Shown here: positions 36,691-47,115 of the stretch, one piece after another
Layout: the number at the start of each line of letters is the position of its first letter
How positions within the stretch are numbered: the stretch's first letter is position 1
Assembly: GCA_963814975.1 (NCBI GenBank)
Contig: CAWFFB010000003.1
Location: 1-64,000, forward strand
Source: CAVUXJ01 sp963814975
GTDB taxonomy: Bacteria; Acidobacteriota; Vicinamibacteria; Vicinamibacterales; CAVVIG01
Reading direction: 5' to 3'
Length of the DNA stretch: 64,000 nt
Made by a program: the position numbers and the translations under genes
The notes under the pieces: generated by a model
Database searches by the model: none
The model's input: the letters and a program-made list of their open reading frames with translations, nothing else
What the model was told of the DNA's origin: nothing

Positions 36691-36857
36691 TCTGAACGCG
36701 AAGTGCAGCGCCATTGGATGTGCTGGCCCCGGGACGTCAGCGCCGAGTTCACCCAGGTCGTCGGAATCGCAAATCGAAACATTTCATTCTCCTGCTGCAT
36801 AAGGGCCTGGAGCGGCGCCTCGTGACGCCGGCGCCCGCTCGCATCGGCCTGAAAAAA

Positions 36858-36887
36858 AAGGCCCGGAGGGATCGACCTCCGGGCCTT
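36858..36887 (-). terminator. Rho-independent terminator
   Basis: AAGGCCCGGAGG pairs perfectly with CCTCCGGGCCTT around a six-base loop. On the minus strand the stem runs into a run of eight T (36859-36852). It lies about 145 bases downstream of the DUF1501 gene end (37033) and closes the PSCyt2/PSD1–DUF1501 transcript. Confidence 0.9.
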
Positions 36888-37032
36888 CGAACGGTGACCG
36901 AGCTTGAATCGCTTCGGAAGCTCAGGGCTGCATTGCACACCTCTCCACCGTACGACGGATGCCGGAGGCATCTCGGCGACAGCGACAACCGCCGCTCGGC
37001 ACGAAGGCGGTCATCTCGCGTGCAGCCATCGC

Positions 37033-37839
37033 CTATGCGAGCAGGTCCTTCACGACTTCCCCGTAGACGACCGTGGGACGCTCGGAGCGACCGTTGTTCT
37101 GAAACGTCAACTTCAGGTGATCCAGCCCCAGCTGATGGAGAACCGTCGCGTGGAGGTCGTAGGTGTCGACAGCCCTTCCGACCGACTTCAACCCGATCTC
37201 ATCGGTCTGGCCATAGGTGAAGCCAGCCTTGACGCCGCCGCCGGCCAGCCATTGGGTGTATCCCCACGGGTTGTGATCGCGCCCGTTGCCACTCTGTCCG
37301 TACGAGGTTCTGCCGAACTCCGACGTCCACACCAGCAGCGTTGAATCCAGCAGTCCTCGCGCCTTCAGATCCGCGAGCAGTCCGGCGATGGGTTTATCGA
37401 CGGCCTTCGCGTTCGCGGTGTGATTCTTGTCGAGCTCCTGGTGCGCATCCCAGTCCTGGCCGTCACCATCCACGTCGACGTTGCCTGTCACCACGTGAAT
37501 GAAGCGGACGTTGCGCTCCACCAGACGGCGCGCCCGCAACAGGACCGTGCCGTAGTCTTTGGACGCTTCCTCGTTCAGTCCGTACAGCTCCTTGGTAGCA
37601 GCGGACTCCTTGGTCACGTCAACCGCTTCCGGCGCGGAGGACTCCATTCGATAGGCCAGGTCGTAGGAATTGAGACGTGCCGGAAGCTCGGTATCTCTCG
37701 GGTACCGCTCCGCGCTCCGTTGATTCAGGCGCTTCAAGAGGTCCAGGGCATCGCGCTGCTGTGATGCCGATACCAACTCAGGGCGCTCGACGTTGAGAAT
37801 GGGCGACGATCCGGGACGGAAGGCGATGCCCTGGTACAC
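37033..37839 (-). pseudogene. DUF1501 protein, N-terminal part missing
   Basis: This C-terminal 268 residues of a DUF1501 protein (sulfatase/alkaline-phosphatase-like fold) include ELVSASQQRDALDLLKRLNQ, RYPRDTELPARLNSYDLAYR and VVTGNVDVDGDGQDWDAHQ. They also include STLLVWTSEFGRTSYGQSGN, GRDHNPWGYTQWLAGGGVKA and DLHATVLHQLGLDHLKLTFQ. The metal-binding EFGRT and DHNPWG motifs are intact. Complete members are about 450-490 residues with a Tat signal; roughly 190 residues are absent. The sequence runs straight out of the upstream PSD1 gene at about 37840, so a deletion or assembly collapse joins the two. Confidence 0.75.
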
Positions 37840-40077
37840 GGCAAGGCGATTGACAGCCTGCCGTCCGTGGCCTTGTCTGCGAGCAGCTGGAGATGGCTGT
37901 CCAAGAACGAGACGAGCATGGCCTTCTCTTGCCTGTCCGGAAGTCGGGCGAACACGATCTGGTAGAGCCGGTCCAGTTGGGTCGATTCGCTCTCGCCTGC
38001 TTCACGGATCACTCTCCCCGCCAGGGCCTGCGACCATTCGAACACCTGATCGCTGTTATAGAGCGTGAGCGCTTGAAGCGGCGTGGTGGTCACGACACGC
38101 TGGTTGTGGACCTGTTGGGGGGAGGCCATGTTGAAGGCGTCCAACATCGGATACGCGACGCTCCGCCGGGTGAAGATGTAGAGGCTGCGGCGGTGGTGAT
38201 CGTGAGGATCCTTCGACACCTGCCACAAATTGCCAGCGTTCAGGCCTTTTGGCACCGGAGCGAAGACGCTCGGACCTCCAACCTTGTCCTCGAGCCTTCC
38301 GGCGGCCACCAGCAGCGAGTCGCGAATCTGTTCGGCATCCAGACGCACCCGTGGGAACATGGCCAGCAGCCTGTTTTCCGGGGTCCGCCTTGTACGCATC
38401 CTCGCGGTGATCCGAGGACTGCCGGTAGGCGCTCGACAGCAGGATCTCGCGGTGTAGCTTCTTCACACTCCAGCCTTGCGTGACGAACGTGTCAGCCAGG
38501 TAGTCGAGCAGCTGGGGATTGGTGGGCTTCTGGCCCGCCTTCCCGAAGTTGCCCAGCGTCTCGACGATGCCGCGGCCGAAGTACTGGCTCCACACGCGGT
38601 TCACGAACACACGCGCCGTCAGCGGATTCCGGGGGCTCGCGATCCAGTTGGCCAGGGCGGTCCGGCGTCCCGAGGATGTCTCGGAGGGAACGATGGCGGG
38701 CGTCTCGCCGTTGGCGATGGCCGCAGGGAAGCCTGGCTGCACTTCTTCGAGGGGCCGTTCGTGGTTGCCGACGAACAGCACGAAGGTGGGCGGGGCGTCC
38801 GGATGCCCAAGCTCCGTCATCGCGGTGACTTTGTCCGAGCCCTTGTCGGGCTTGAGCGCATTGAACGCGTTGAGCTGTTCTCCGAGCTTCCGGTACCGCT
38901 CCAGCGTGGCCAACTTCTTCTCGTTCTTCTGCCCTGTTGCTTCAAGCTCGAGCTGCGCGGTTTCCCGCAGATACCGATCGACCTCGTAGTCGGAACCGGT
39001 CGTCACGTTCGTCCACCGATGATTCACCCACCGATCCAGGGGAGTCCACTGCCCCTTGGGCTTGAAGATGGCCTCCCTGGTGTCCGTCAAGTACCGCTCC
39101 TTCTGGTACTGGATCACTTCGTCTCGGATCGAGTTGAGGATGGCCTGCCGCTGACCCCGAATTTCCCTGGTGGCCTCCTCCCACGCACGCTGGGCTTTCT
39201 GATACTCGACCTCCTGCGGCGTGGTCGCGGCCGGAATGTCGTTGACTTCGGCCGTGTTCGCAAAGAAGGCCTGCAGCTGGAAGTACTCCTTCTGGGAGAT
39301 CCGGTCGAACTTGTGGTTGTGGCATCTGGCGCAACCCAGCGTCTGTGCCAGGAAGACGGCGCCCACCGTGTCGGTCATGTCGGTGGTGATCTGATACTTC
39401 CGCTCGACCATGTCGCGAGAGTTGTAGTTGTCGGGATAGCCGGCCAGGAAACCGGTAGCGGCCAACGCGGTCTGACCGCCCGCCACCAACTCGTCACCGG
39501 CGAGCTGCTCTCTCACGAACTGGTCGTACGGCTTGTCCCGATCGAAGGCCTCGATCACATAGTCCCGATAGCGCCACATGTTGGGACGGGTCCGATCCCC
39601 TTCGAAGCCCGTGCTGTCGGCATACCGCGCCAGGTCGAGCCAACGCCGCGCCTGACGTTCGGCGTAGCGCGGAGACGCCAGCAAGCGATCCACCAGCTTT
39701 TCGTACGCATCTGGAGAGCGATCTGACACGAAGGCCTTGGCCTCCTCTGGCGAGGGGATCAGCCCCCAGACATCCAGGGTCGCCCTGCGAACAAACGTCG
39801 CGCGATCGGCGTCGGGCGACGGCTTGATCGCCTTGTCCTCCATCCGTGCCAGGACAAACGCGTCGATCGGCGTCCTCACCCACGCCTGCTGCTGAACCGA
39901 GGGTTGTTCCGGGCGCTTCACCGGCTGATACGCCCAGTGTGTCTGCGTGTTGGCCGGCGAAGATGTCCCGGTGGTCGCGGTTTGCTCGCCGCCTGCTCTT
40001 CCGGCGACAAGCCGCGCGCCAGCCGAGAAAAGGCCCAAGCCCACCAATGTTGCGCCTGCGATCGCGCGTGTTCTCAT
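37840..40077 (-). CDS. PSCyt2/PSD1 (DUF1549/DUF1553) protein, one frameshift, 3' end fused into DUF1501
   Basis: This is a large secreted protein of the planctomycete-type PSCyt2–PSD1 family. It has a signal peptide (RTRAIAGATLVGLGLFSAGA). DUF1549 follows (WVRTPIDAFVLARMEDKAIK, RRWLDLARYADSTGFEGDRT, then LGCARCHNHKFDRISQKEYF with a CxxCH haem-type site). DUF1553 comes last (RTALANWIASPRNPLTARVF, VNRVWSQYFGRGIVETLGNF). A frameshift near 38400 moves the remainder (LLAMFPRVRLDAEQIRDSLL to LLADKATDGRLSIALP) into another frame. Its last residues run into DUF1501 at about 37840, so the final 40-80 residues seem lost. Such genes pair with DUF1501; the function is unknown. Confidence 0.75.
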
Positions 40078-40386
40078 ATGTGTCTCCTCACTGCCGCTCG
40101 GTTGCTGGTTTCACGATCCAGTGCGACTCGACTGCCCCTCAACTGCGTTTCAAAAACCAAAAGGCCCAGGAAGCGTGAATTCTGATCGCGGAAACCAACT
40201 GGTTAACTGTCTGCCGGGTCGCGGGGTCGCTGTCGTCCGCGAACAGCTCAAGCGGTCCATGGCGCGTAGAGTTTGGTGAGCGCGAGCAGCGGGACCATGC
40301 CAACGCGCCACGCGCGGGAATTCGGAAACGGTGTCGAACGCTGCAAGGCCGACGTGAGCCGCAGGCCGTCGTAGAATGAGCGCCGT
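40078..40386. other. Intergenic between divergent genes
   Basis: This stretch of about 310 bases separates the PSCyt2/PSD1 gene (minus) from the SDR gene (plus). No gene is supported. It should contain both promoters; I see no clear operator. Confidence 0.4.
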
Positions 40387-41439
40387 ATGGCCGCACGCGC
40401 AACGAAGCCGCTGACGGGGAAGGTTGCCGTGGTCGCCGGGGCCACGCGCGGTGCCGGCCGCGGCATCGCCCGTGCCCTCGGCGAGGCGGGCGCCAAGGTG
40501 TACTGCACCGGGCGCAGCGTTGAAGGGCGACCGTCTCCCTACAAGCGTCGAGAAACAATCGACGAGACCACGGCGATGATCAATGCCGCTGGCGGCAATG
40601 CAATCGCCGTTCGCGTCGATCACACCGTCGAGTCCGAGGTGCGGGCGCTGTTCGGGCGCATCGCTCGCAAAGACAAACGCGTCGACATCCTCGTGAACAG
40701 CATCGCCGGCGAAGATCCGCTGATGGGGCAGTGGGGCCACTTCTGGCAGGTGAACCTGAAGGACGCCGACACGATCTTTCGGCAGGCGCTGACATCGCGG
40801 ATCATCACGGCGAAGCACGCGGCGCTGCTGATGATGCGACGCCACAGCGGGCTGATCGTCGAAGTGACCGAGAACGACATCCTCGGCGGCGGCGGGAATC
40901 CGATGGCGCAGGCGGTGAAGGTGGCGGACAAGGTCTTGGCGCTGACCTGGGCGACCGAGCTGAAGCCGCACCGCGTGACGTGCGTCGCGGTGACGCCGGG
41001 GTTCCTGCGGTCCGAGAGGATGCTGGAGCATTTCGGCGTCACCGAGGAGAACTGGCGCGACGCGGGGAAGAAGGACCCGAATTTCCTGGTCTCGGAATCG
41101 CCGTTGTTCGTGGGGCGTGCGATCGCTGCGATGGCAGCCGATCGTGACGTGATCGAGCAGACGGGGCAGCTGCTCAGCTCGTGGGAGCTATCGCGGAAGT
41201 ACCGCTTCACCGACTACGATGGCCGTCGCCCGGACTGGGGAAAGCACATCATCGACTGGTCGGTGGTCCCTCCGGCGCTCGTCGACGTCTACAGGAACGG
41301 CATCGATCTCGAGCTCAAGTGGCTGACCACGCTCGCGGCGCGCACGCGTCGGTTCCAGAAGAAGATCCCCGCGTCCGGCAGACAGCGAACACCCCGCCCT
41401 GGAGGCCGCTCACGTCGACGGTCTACCTCGAGCAGATGA
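40387..41439 (+). CDS. SDR-fold protein lacking the canonical catalytic residues
   Basis: This 350-codon short-chain dehydrogenase-fold protein is closest in layout to the DHRS1-like branch. The cofactor motif VVAGATRGAGRGIA (GxxxGxG) and the ILVNSIAG strand are present. Where the Ser and the Tyr-x-x-x-Lys pair should lie, the sequence reads IVEVTENDILGGGGNPMAQAVKVADKVLAL, so no Tyr is available and the Ser is replaced. The C-terminal PG motif (VTPGFLRSERM) is normal. It may bind NAD(P) but probably lacks, or has altered, dehydrogenase activity. The last ~25 residues are arginine-rich and may be a frameshifted tail. Confidence 0.8.
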   Translation: MAARATKPLTGKVAVVAGATRGAGRGIARALGEAGAKVYCTGRSVEGRPSPYKRRETIDETTAMINAAGGNAIAVRVDHTVESEVRALFGRIARKDKRVDILVNSIAGEDPLMGQWGHFWQVNLKDADTIFRQALTSRIITAKHAALLMMRRHSGLIVEVTENDILGGGGNPMAQAVKVADKVLALTWATELKPHRVTCVAVTPGFLRSERMLEHFGVTEENWRDAGKKDPNFLVSESPLFVGRAIAAMAADRDVIEQTGQLLSSWELSRKYRFTDYDGRRPDWGKHIIDWSVVPPALVDVYRNGIDLELKWLTTLAARTRRFQKKIPASGRQRTPRPGGRSRRRSTSSR

Positions 41440-41654
41440 GACACCTCGCGCAGGTTGACAGACCCTTTCTAGTCCCAGTCAGGGATGTCGCACAACGGTC
41501 GGCCTCCGTAAATAGTTCCAGTCATTGCCTTTGGCAGTAGCTCTCGGTTCAGGACTGATCTTGCGGAATCCTGCCCCGCAGGCCTGTTTCCGATAAACTA
41601 ATCCCACCGGTCGCACCCCTTCTTTACGCTCTTGACGGCTGACCGAAGACTCAT

Positions 41655-43265
41655 ATGTCAGAACGAAACAATCGCCAAGGTGTCCTCTGGGCGTTCTCAA
41701 TGGCGCTGCTCATGGTGGTCGGCGCAGCCGCCGCAAGCGAGGATCTTCGGCTCGTCAACGCCGCGAAGGATCAGGACCCGCAGCAGGTGCGGGCTCTGCT
41801 GAGCGGGCGTCCTGACGTCAATGTTCGAGCCCAAGACGGCTCGACGGCGCTCTTGTGGGCCGCGCATTGGAATGACCTCAAAACGGCGGAGCTGTTGGTC
41901 CGCGCCGGCGCCGATGCCAACGTGGCGAACGATTTTCGGATGACGCCGCTCTCTCAAGCGTGCACGAACGGAAGCGCCGCGTTCGTTGATTTGCTTCTGA
42001 AGGCCGGCGCCAACCCCAACACGCCGATCGGAACGGGCGAGGCGCCGCTGATGACGTGCGCGAGGGCCGGCAGCGTCGACGCGGTTCGCCTGCTGCTCGT
42101 TCACGGGGCGAAAGTGAACGTCAAAGAGCCGAATCAGAACCAAACTGCATTGATGTGGGCTGCTGCACAACGGCACCCGAAAGTGGCGCAGGTGCTGATC
42201 GAGGCGAATGCGGATCTTCAGGCCCACACCAGATCAGGATTTACCGCGCTGCACTTTGCCGCACGCGTGGGAGACATGGAGTCGACGCGGGCCCTCTTGG
42301 GCGCCGGCGTCGACGTGAACAGCAGATCGCAGCCCGATCCTGAAAACGGTCGGGGGCAGGGCGCGAGGGGCGCCGGAGCAGGGACAGGTGCCGCAGCGGC
42401 GCGCGCCGGCGCCGCCCGGGCTCCGGGTGCTGGATTCGGCTCGCGCGGAGACACGAACTTTGGCGGCAGCACGCCGTTGCTCGTGGCGACCGTGCGAGGC
42501 CACGTGCCGCTCGCGCTGTTTCTGCTCGATCACGGGGCAGATCCAAACGTCCAGGATGCGGGGTTCACTCCGCTTCATTGGGCGGCGGGCACGTGGGAAA
42601 ACGGACTGGCGAATCCGGTCTATGGGTTTGTCGATCCGGTTGGCGGAATTCCGGATCGTGAAGCCAAGCTGCAGCTCGTCAAGGCACTGCTGGCTCACGG
42701 CGCGAACCCGAATCTTCAGATGACGGTCCGTCCACCGGGATTTGGCGGCACGGGAACCGGTGGCTACAACGACGCGCCTGGCGCAACCCCGTTCATCGTC
42801 GCCGCCAACGCTGCGGATGTAGAGGTGATGCGCATTCTGCTCGCCGCCGGCGCGGATCCGCATGTCGTCACCATGACCAACTCCAATGCGCTGCTCGCCG
42901 CGACGGGGCTCAATCGAGGAATCGGTGAAATTGTCGACGACGAGGATCGGGCGCTCGCGGCAGTAAAATTCCTGCTCGACGCCGGCGTCGATCCCAAGGC
43001 TGTCACCACGTACAACGAAAATGCGCTGTTCGGTCCCGGTTATCGCGGCTGGAACAGGATGCTCGAGCTCCTGGTCGAAAAAGGCGCCGACGTGAATATC
43101 GTGAACAAGGCCGGGGTCACACCGTGGCTCGCCGCCTCCGGTTTCGGCGATCGTCTCGGCGGCGTGCTCTTCAACAAGGCAGGGGCCGATATTCTGCTGA
43201 AGCACGGCGCGGATCCGACGCTCGGCCATCCGTGCCAAGCGCAGAACAGATGTCGGCCACAGTAA
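41655..43265 (+). CDS. Exported ankyrin-repeat protein
   Basis: This 536-residue protein has a signal peptide (VLWAFSMALLMVVGAAAASE) and about ten ankyrin repeats. Examples are DGSTALLWAAHWNDLKTAEL, NQTALMWAAAQRHPKVAQVL, SGFTALHFAARVGDMESTRA and GATPFIVAANAADVEVMRIL. A Gly/Ala-rich linker (about residues 230-265) interrupts the array. It is the first gene of an operon: the DUF1592 gene starts four bases after its stop, and a DUF1552 gene overlaps that one. This trio recurs in Acidobacteriota and relatives. The ankyrin protein presumably scaffolds the secreted DUF1592/DUF1552 partners, but no experiment is known to me. Confidence 0.88.
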   Translation: MSERNNRQGVLWAFSMALLMVVGAAAASEDLRLVNAAKDQDPQQVRALLSGRPDVNVRAQDGSTALLWAAHWNDLKTAELLVRAGADANVANDFRMTPLSQACTNGSAAFVDLLLKAGANPNTPIGTGEAPLMTCARAGSVDAVRLLLVHGAKVNVKEPNQNQTALMWAAAQRHPKVAQVLIEANADLQAHTRSGFTALHFAARVGDMESTRALLGAGVDVNSRSQPDPENGRGQGARGAGAGTGAAAARAGAARAPGAGFGSRGDTNFGGSTPLLVATVRGHVPLALFLLDHGADPNVQDAGFTPLHWAAGTWENGLANPVYGFVDPVGGIPDREAKLQLVKALLAHGANPNLQMTVRPPGFGGTGTGGYNDAPGATPFIVAANAADVEVMRILLAAGADPHVVTMTNSNALLAATGLNRGIGEIVDDEDRALAAVKFLLDAGVDPKAVTTYNENALFGPGYRGWNRMLELLVEKGADVNIVNKAGVTPWLAASGFGDRLGGVLFNKAGADILLKHGADPTLGHPCQAQNRCRPQ

Positions 43266-43269
43266 CGCA

Positions 43270-45762
43270 ATGCGAACACGACAAAGACAGCTGACGCTGA
43301 AGATGGCGTACGGATCGATCGCGCTGATCGCGACGATCTCGGCGATCCCATCGGCAAACCAGTCCGGAAGCGTTCTGTCCGCCCAGGGCGTGACGACATC
43401 CGCAACCGCGACCACTCCTGCTCGAGAGCTTGTGACGACGTACTGTGTGACGTGCCACAACCAGCGCCTGAAGACAGCCAATCTCACGCTCGATAACGTG
43501 GATGCCGAAAACGTGTTCAACTCGGCCGAGACCTGGGAAAAGGTTGTCGTGAAGCTCCGAAGCCGCGCGATGCCGCCGACGACCGCGCGACGGCCCGACA
43601 ACGCGACCTACGACCGCGTGGCGACCTGGCTCGAGAACGAGCTGGATCGTGCCGCCGAAATCCACGTGAATCCGGGCCGGACAGCCGGGCTCCATCGGCT
43701 CAACCGCACGGAATACGCCAATGCGGTTCGCGACCTTCTTGGAGTGGAAATCGACCCGAAGGCCCTGCTGCCACCCGACGAGCAGGCGCACGGATTCGAC
43801 ACCAACGCCGACGCCCTCTCGATGCAGCCCGCGCTCCTGGACCGTTATCTCGCCGCGGCAGCGAAGATCGCGCGGCTCGTCGTCGGCGATCCGACGATTC
43901 CTGCGGGGTTCGAGCGTTACACCGCACTGAAAGACAACTCGAACGAGTCCACATGGCTCTGGCAGAACGAGAGGCTCGGAGAGGAGTTCCCGCTTGGGTC
44001 GCGCGGCGGGATCGTGGCGCGCCATTACTTTCCCGTGGACGGCGATTACGTCTTCAAGGTTCGGCTGGACCGCACTGACACCGGTCTCATCCGCGGCCTC
44101 CGGGCGCGCAGCGATCTCGACATTCGTATCGACGGTGGCCGAGTCGGCCAGCTGACGGTCGGCGGTACACCAGAGTTCACTGACGGGAACGGGAACGCGA
44201 ACGGGAATCCAGACTACTCAGACCTCAGGAGCCCGCTGGCGACCGCCGATGACCGGTTGGAAGTGCGAGCGTCCGTCAAGGCCGGCATGCGACAGGTGAT
44301 CGCGACAATCGTCAAAGCCGACAATGTCGAGCTCGAGGGAGTGGGACCGAACTCGATCCCGGTGTGGAGCCGTGAACACACGACGAGAGCCGACAACCCG
44401 CTCGTCATCTCGTCGCTGCTCATTGGAGGGCCCTACGGTGGCCGCGTATCACCGGACTCGCCCGGCCGGCGGCGGCTTTTCGTCTGCGAGCCCACCAACA
44501 GCCGTGATGAGACCGCCTGCGCGACGAAAATCTTGTCGGCGCTCGCGCGGCGCGCCTATCGCCGTCCCCCGACGAACGACGACATTCAAACGCTCGTCGG
44601 CTTCTATCGGTCCGCGCGCGCGCAGGGAGATTTCGACGCGGGCATTCGTGCGGGGATCGAGCGGGTTCTCGTGAGCCCCGATTTCCTGTTCCGGATCGCG
44701 GCCGATCCGGCCGGCGCCGCCCCGGGCACCGTGTACACCCTGCCGGATGTCGAGCTGGCGTCGCGCCTGTCGTTTTTCTTGTGGAGCAGCATCCCGGATG
44801 ACGAACTGCTCGACGCAGCAGCCCGTGGAAAGCTGCACGAGCCGGCCGTACTCGATCGACAAGTCCGGCGCATGCTGAGTGACAAGCGGGCACGCTCCGC
44901 GCTGGTGGAGAACTTCTTCGATGAATGGCTGCAGACGCGAAACGTCTGGCTGCTGAGGCCGGATCTCAACCAGAAGTTTCCCTGGTTCGACGACAACCTG
45001 CGGGTCGCGTTCGTCAAGGAGATGGAGCTGTTCCTGGATGCCCAGCTGAAAGGGGATCGCAGCATCCTCGATCTGCTGACGTCGGACCAGACGTTTCTCA
45101 ACGAACAGCTCGCTCGGCATTACGCGATCTCGGGTGTCTACGGCAGCCATTTCCGCCACGTCACGCTCACTGATGAGAACCGTTTCGGTCTGCTCGGCAA
45201 AGCGGCCGTTCTGTCGGTGACCTCCTATTCGACCCGGACGGCGCCCACGATCCGCGGAAAATATCTGCTCGAAAACATTCTTGCCGCGCCGCCACCGCCT
45301 CCGCCTCCTAATATCCCGGCGCTCGAGGAAACCAACAAAGACGGCAAACCTCGCTCGGTACGCGAAATGCTCGAGGTTCATCGCCGGAATCCGGTGTGCG
45401 CGAGCTGTCACGCGCAAATGGATCCGCTCGGGCTGAGTCTCGAAAATTTCGACGCCATCGGACAGTGGCGTACCACGGACGCGGGCACGCCGATTGACGC
45501 CTCCGGCGTGCTCCTGGACGGAACGAAAGTCGATGGCCCTGCGGCGTTGCGCCGTGCTCTGGTCGCTCAGAGGGAGCAATTCGTCAGGACCGTCACCGGC
45601 AAACTGTTGACCTATGCGATTGGTCGCGGGCTCGAACACTACGACGCGCCGGCGGTACGCGGAATCGTCCGGGCGGCTGCCGTTGACGACTACCGCTGGT
45701 CGTCGACGATTCTGGCGCTCGTGAAAAGCGCTCCGTTTCGGATGAGGAGGACAGGCTCATGA
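43270..45762 (+). CDS. DUF1592/DUF1588/DUF1585/DUF1587 multi-domain cytochrome-type protein
   Basis: This 830-residue exported protein is of the planctomycete-type cytochrome family. A haem-binding CVTCH lies at residues 59-63 (TYCVTCHNQRLKTANLTL), then DUF1587 (RLNRTEYANAVRDLLGVEID). A carbohydrate-binding-like middle follows, then DUF1595/1592 (FVCEPTNSRDETACATKILS, VELASRLSFFLWSSIPDDEL), DUF1588 (RGKYLLENILAAPPPPPPPN, PVCASCHAQMDPLGLSLENF) and DUF1585 (TGKLLTYAIGRGLEHYDAPA). A second CxxCH (CASCH) is present. It is the middle gene of the operon and its stop overlaps the DUF1552 start. The family's role is unproven; extracellular polymer breakdown or redox is suspected. Confidence 0.9.
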   Translation: MRTRQRQLTLKMAYGSIALIATISAIPSANQSGSVLSAQGVTTSATATTPARELVTTYCVTCHNQRLKTANLTLDNVDAENVFNSAETWEKVVVKLRSRAMPPTTARRPDNATYDRVATWLENELDRAAEIHVNPGRTAGLHRLNRTEYANAVRDLLGVEIDPKALLPPDEQAHGFDTNADALSMQPALLDRYLAAAAKIARLVVGDPTIPAGFERYTALKDNSNESTWLWQNERLGEEFPLGSRGGIVARHYFPVDGDYVFKVRLDRTDTGLIRGLRARSDLDIRIDGGRVGQLTVGGTPEFTDGNGNANGNPDYSDLRSPLATADDRLEVRASVKAGMRQVIATIVKADNVELEGVGPNSIPVWSREHTTRADNPLVISSLLIGGPYGGRVSPDSPGRRRLFVCEPTNSRDETACATKILSALARRAYRRPPTNDDIQTLVGFYRSARAQGDFDAGIRAGIERVLVSPDFLFRIAADPAGAAPGTVYTLPDVELASRLSFFLWSSIPDDELLDAAARGKLHEPAVLDRQVRRMLSDKRARSALVENFFDEWLQTRNVWLLRPDLNQKFPWFDDNLRVAFVKEMELFLDAQLKGDRSILDLLTSDQTFLNEQLARHYAISGVYGSHFRHVTLTDENRFGLLGKAAVLSVTSYSTRTAPTIRGKYLLENILAAPPPPPPPNIPALEETNKDGKPRSVREMLEVHRRNPVCASCHAQMDPLGLSLENFDAIGQWRTTDAGTPIDASGVLLDGTKVDGPAALRRALVAQREQFVRTVTGKLLTYAIGRGLEHYDAPAVRGIVRAAAVDDYRWSSTILALVKSAPFRMRRTGS

Positions 45763-47115
45763 TCGTGACCAAGAAGGCGATCTCGCGCCGAACGATTCTT
45801 CGCGGGATGGGGGCAACCGTGGCCTTGCCGCTGCTCGACGCCATGATTCCGGCGCTGACGGCTCAAGTCAACACGCCGGCGAAACCGATCCGTCGTCTGG
45901 GCGTCGTCTACCATCCCAACGGCGTCATTTACGACAAATGGCTGCCGAACGGCGTCGGGGCTGATTTCGAGCTCTCGCCCACACTTGCCGGCCTTGAGCC
46001 GTTTCGAGACAAGCTGACCGTTGTGACTGGCCTCTTCATGGATCAGGCGGAGGCGCTGGGAGACGGTGGGGGCGATCATTCCCGCGCGTGCGGTGCGTAT
46101 CTGAGCGGCGTGCATGTCAAGAAATCAGATACGGTCGTCGAGGGCGGGATTTCGATGGACCAGATTGCCGCCAGGGCGTTCGAGCGCGACACCCAGCTCT
46201 CGTCGCTCCAGCTGCAAATGGACGAGAACAGCATTGTCGGTTCATGCGACGTCGGGTACAGCTGCGCGTACAGCAGCACGATCTCGTGGCTCACGCCGAC
46301 GCTGCCGCTGATGACCGAGAACAACCCGCGGGTTGTGTTCGAACGGCTGTTCGGCGCCAGCGACAGCACCGACCCGACGGTCCGCGCGGCGCGCCTGCGT
46401 CAGGACCGCAGCATCCTCGATTCTGTGACCGATCGCGTGAAGCAGCTGCAGCGGCAGCTCGGCACAGCGGATAACAGGAAAGTGAACGACTACCTAACCT
46501 CGCTGCGCGACGTGGAGCGGCGGATCCAGAAAACGGAGGAGCAGAGCGCCAAGGAAGTACCCTGACGTGGCGCGGCCTGCCGGCATTCCGGAGAGTTTCG
46601 ACGACCACGCGCATCTGCTCTACGACCTGCAGCTTCTGGCGTATCAGTCGGATATCACGCGTGTCATCACATTCATGTACGGCCGAGAGCAGAGTCCGCG
46701 GCCCTACCCGGAGATCGGCCTTCCCGAGCCGCATCACCCGGTGACACATCATCAGAACGACCCGGAGAAAATGGCGAAGTGCGTCAAGATTCAGCGGTAT
46801 CACCTGAAACTCTTTGCCGATTACCTGGAGAAGCTCAGGAACACACCTGACGGCGACGGATCGCTGCTCGATCACGTGATGATTCTTTACGGCGCGGCCA
46901 TCAGCAACAGCGATCGCCACACCCACGGTCCGCTGCCGACGCTGCTCATCGGTGGAGGCTCGGGCACGCTCAAGGGCGGCCGCCATCTCGTATTTCCAGA
47001 ACACACGCCGCTGACCAACCTGCAGCTCACGATGCTGAACCTCCTTGGCGTGCCGGTGGAGAAGTTGGGTGACAGCACCGGGCAATTCAAAGAGCTGTCC
47101 GGGCTGGCTGTGTAG
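45759..47115 (+). CDS. DUF1552 Tat-exported protein, split by one extra base
   Basis: ATG 45759 overlaps the previous stop (ATGA). A Tat signal (SRRTILRGMGATVALPLLDA) is followed by the DUF1552 domain: VVYHPNGVIYDKWLPNGVGA, SRACGAYLSGVHVKKSD, CDVGYSCAYSSTISWLTPTL. The frame ends at a TGA near 46563 after KEVP. One inserted T in ACCCTGACG explains it: without it the reading continues DVARPAGIPESFDDHAHLLY, then FMYGREQSPRPYPEIGLPEP, LDHVMILYGAAISNSDRHTH and the stop at 47115. The total of about 450 residues is normal for the family. It is the last gene of the ankyrin–DUF1592–DUF1552 operon. Confidence 0.82.

Noticed and set aside
38476..39726. Plus-strand frame of 416 codons
   Set aside because: It is antisense to the PSCyt2/PSD1 gene and has no recognisable domain.
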